This document shows, one piece after another, positions 5,468 to 6,091 of a stretch of DNA of 6,091 nt. Position numbers and translations under genes: made by a program. Below the pieces are notes generated by a model that worked only from the letters and a program-made list of their open reading frames with translations, did no database searches and had not been told where the DNA came from. This stretch comes from Gammaproteobacteria bacterium (GTDB lineage Bacteria; Pseudomonadota; Gammaproteobacteria; Chromatiales; Chromatiaceae). The stretch's first letter is position 1. Each line of letters opens with the position of its first letter. Location: assembly GCA_013041975.1 (NCBI GenBank), contig JABDQZ010000356.1, positions 1 to 6,091 of the forward strand. Reading direction: 5' to 3'.

Positions 5468-5564
5468 TCTGGTCGCACTTTAAAGGGCCAGCCTTTTGAG
5501 GTAGCCCCTCGATTGCTATAGCTGCCCGAAAATCATAACGAATCCATCAAGGCTACCGGCAAGA

Positions 5565-5647
5565 GCGGTTAACAAAACTGAATTACCCGCAACGCCGCCA
5601 CTGTATTTTTCTCTTTGAAAAAGTTTAGTTGGCAAGACAAGAGAAAA
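5565..5647 (+). ncRNA. Possible structured RNA, cobalamin-riboswitch-like words
   Basis: Two hairpins can be drawn. GCGG (5565-5568) pairs CCGC (5587-5590) with an inner TAA/TTA extension past one mismatch. TTTTCTCTT (5607-5615) pairs perfectly with AAGAGAAAA (5639-5647). Between and inside them are CCCGCAAC (5586-5593), GCCACTGT (5597-5604) and AGTTGGCAAGAC (5627-5638). These recall, in the right order, conserved blocks of cobalamin riboswitches (CCCGCAAC, GCCACTG and the B12 box). The core is far more compact than a normal riboswitch, and the B12-box match is poor. It may be a degenerate riboswitch, another structured RNA, or coincidence. The element lies about 220 bases before the DsrE-like gene. 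Confidence 0.25.
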
Positions 5648-5778
5648 TCATGATGGATACCTATTAAGGTAAACCTTGAGAAAAGCCAGTTGTTTGTTAT
5701 TTATCTTTCTTAAGGCGGACGTAAATTAATCGTTATTCCCTGGTAGATTAAATATTTTAATATATAAAAAAGGAATAA

Positions 5779-5808
5779 ATGAGTTCTCGTTCGCATCATT
5801 CATCCTGA
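5779..5808 (+). CDS. Possible 9-codon leader ORF before the DsrE-like gene
   Basis: ATG at 5779 is preceded by AAGGA (5770-5774) and encodes MSSRSHHSS, then TGA. The stop codon lies at the left arm of a potential TGAGC/GCTCA hairpin (5806-5810 and 5827-5831). An alternative AAAAATT/AATTTTT pairing lies in the same stretch. This could be an attenuation-type leader peptide, but so short an ORF is easily found by chance. Confidence 0.2.
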   Translation: MSSRSHHSS

Positions 5809-5867
5809 GCAACCAAAAAATTTAAAGCTCAATTTTTCCCAATATGACCACAGAGGATGATTAAAGA

Positions 5868-6091
5868 ATGAAAAATTTAAAACCAGGCTTTTTTCTATTG
5901 GCTTTAGCCACTATTTTTATTTTTGCCAGCACTTCAGCTTTAGCTGATAGATATAGCAAACAGAAAGTGGTTTACCACATAAATTACGACACGCCTAAAA
6001 AACAGGCCGGTGCCTTAAGAAACATACAAAACCACATCAATGCGGTGGGTGCCGAAAATATGGATATTAAAGTTGTCTTGCATGGAAATGG
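5868..6091 (+). CDS. Exported DsrE-family-like protein (3' end cut off)
   Basis: The first 74 residues of a protein running off the window. Residues 1-27 are a Sec signal peptide (MKNLKPGFFL start, hydrophobic core, cleavage likely after ALA and before DRY). The mature part begins with a basic stretch, then strand KVVYHINYD (33-41), helix KKQAGALRNIQNHINAVGAE (44-63) and strand MDIKVVLHGNG. This beta-alpha-beta pattern, with 'HINYD...ALRNIQNHINAVG...' and 'VVLHGNG', is what I recall from periplasmic DsrE/DsrF-like (sulfur-relay fold) proteins. Their substrate is unknown, and the active-site cysteine region, if any, is beyond the window. GAGGA lies ten bases before the ATG. It follows a 400-bp leader and is in the same direction as cytochrome c', fitting a periplasmic redox or sulfur theme. 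Confidence 0.82.
   Translation, partial: MKNLKPGFFLLALATIFIFASTSALADRYSKQKVVYHINYDTPKKQAGALRNIQNHINAVGAENMDIKVVLHGN

Larger units (their letters stand above)
5468..5867. other. 400-bp non-coding stretch with several inverted repeats
   Basis: No conventional gene is visible. A weak hairpin lies just after the cytochrome stop, with GGGC (5485-5488) pairing GCCC (5504-5507). At 5565-5647 two hairpins and riboswitch-like words occur (see separate entry). AAGGT-AA-ACCTT (5666-5677) is a short near-palindrome. ATTAAA-TAT-TTTAAT (5747-5761) is an AT-rich palindrome, followed by a very AT-rich run to 5770 that could hold a promoter. A 9-codon ORF with a ribosome binding site lies at 5779-5808. The remainder is AT-rich DNA with nothing recognisable. 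Confidence 0.6.

Noticed and set aside
5485..5507. Hairpin just after the cytochrome c' stop considered as a terminator
   Set aside because: The GGGC/GCCC stem is short and imperfect, and no T-run follows it.

Overview
The window looks like chromosomal DNA from a Gram-negative, respiring bacterium, most likely a gammaproteobacterium. The minC-minD pair is proteobacterial in type. Several small proteins carry Sec signal peptides, and one is a cytochrome c', so there is a periplasm with c-type cytochrome maturation. I cannot name the genus. No tRNA, rRNA, CRISPR array or complete insertion sequence was seen.

Layout. The left end (1-1326, minus strand) holds the division-site genes minC and minD, transcribed leftward; minD runs off the window and minE would be expected beyond it. 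Positions 1327-1983 are gene-poor and hold one possible 38-residue ORF, an 11-bp inverted repeat around its start, and a longer minus-strand frame broken by stops. At 1984-2380 (minus) a newly read 43-residue ORF overlaps and probably couples to a small membrane protein. Divergent from these, on the plus strand, are an 88-residue conserved-looking hypothetical (2433-2699), a small exported Gln- and Gly-rich protein with a clear terminator (2859-3188), and a 71-residue zinc-ribbon-like protein (3336-3551). The zinc-ribbon gene overlaps a SpoIIAA/STAS-like reading frame broken by two in-frame TAA codons (3538-3846), which meets a convergent DUF2452-family gene (3839-4402, minus).

The right part (4520-6091, plus) encodes three exported proteins: a 120-residue periplasmic protein, a class II cytochrome c', and the first 74 residues of a secreted DsrE-like protein. 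A 400-bp non-coding stretch lies between the last two. It holds several inverted repeats, sequence words reminiscent of a cobalamin riboswitch, and a possible 9-codon leader ORF.

Functionally, the left end is cell-division housekeeping. The rest is a loose set of short genes, several of them exported, whose right-hand members suggest periplasmic redox or sulfur/NO chemistry. No obvious defence or mobile system is present. The most unusual items are the broken SpoIIAA-like gene, the two small ORFs, and the structured leader before the DsrE-like gene.
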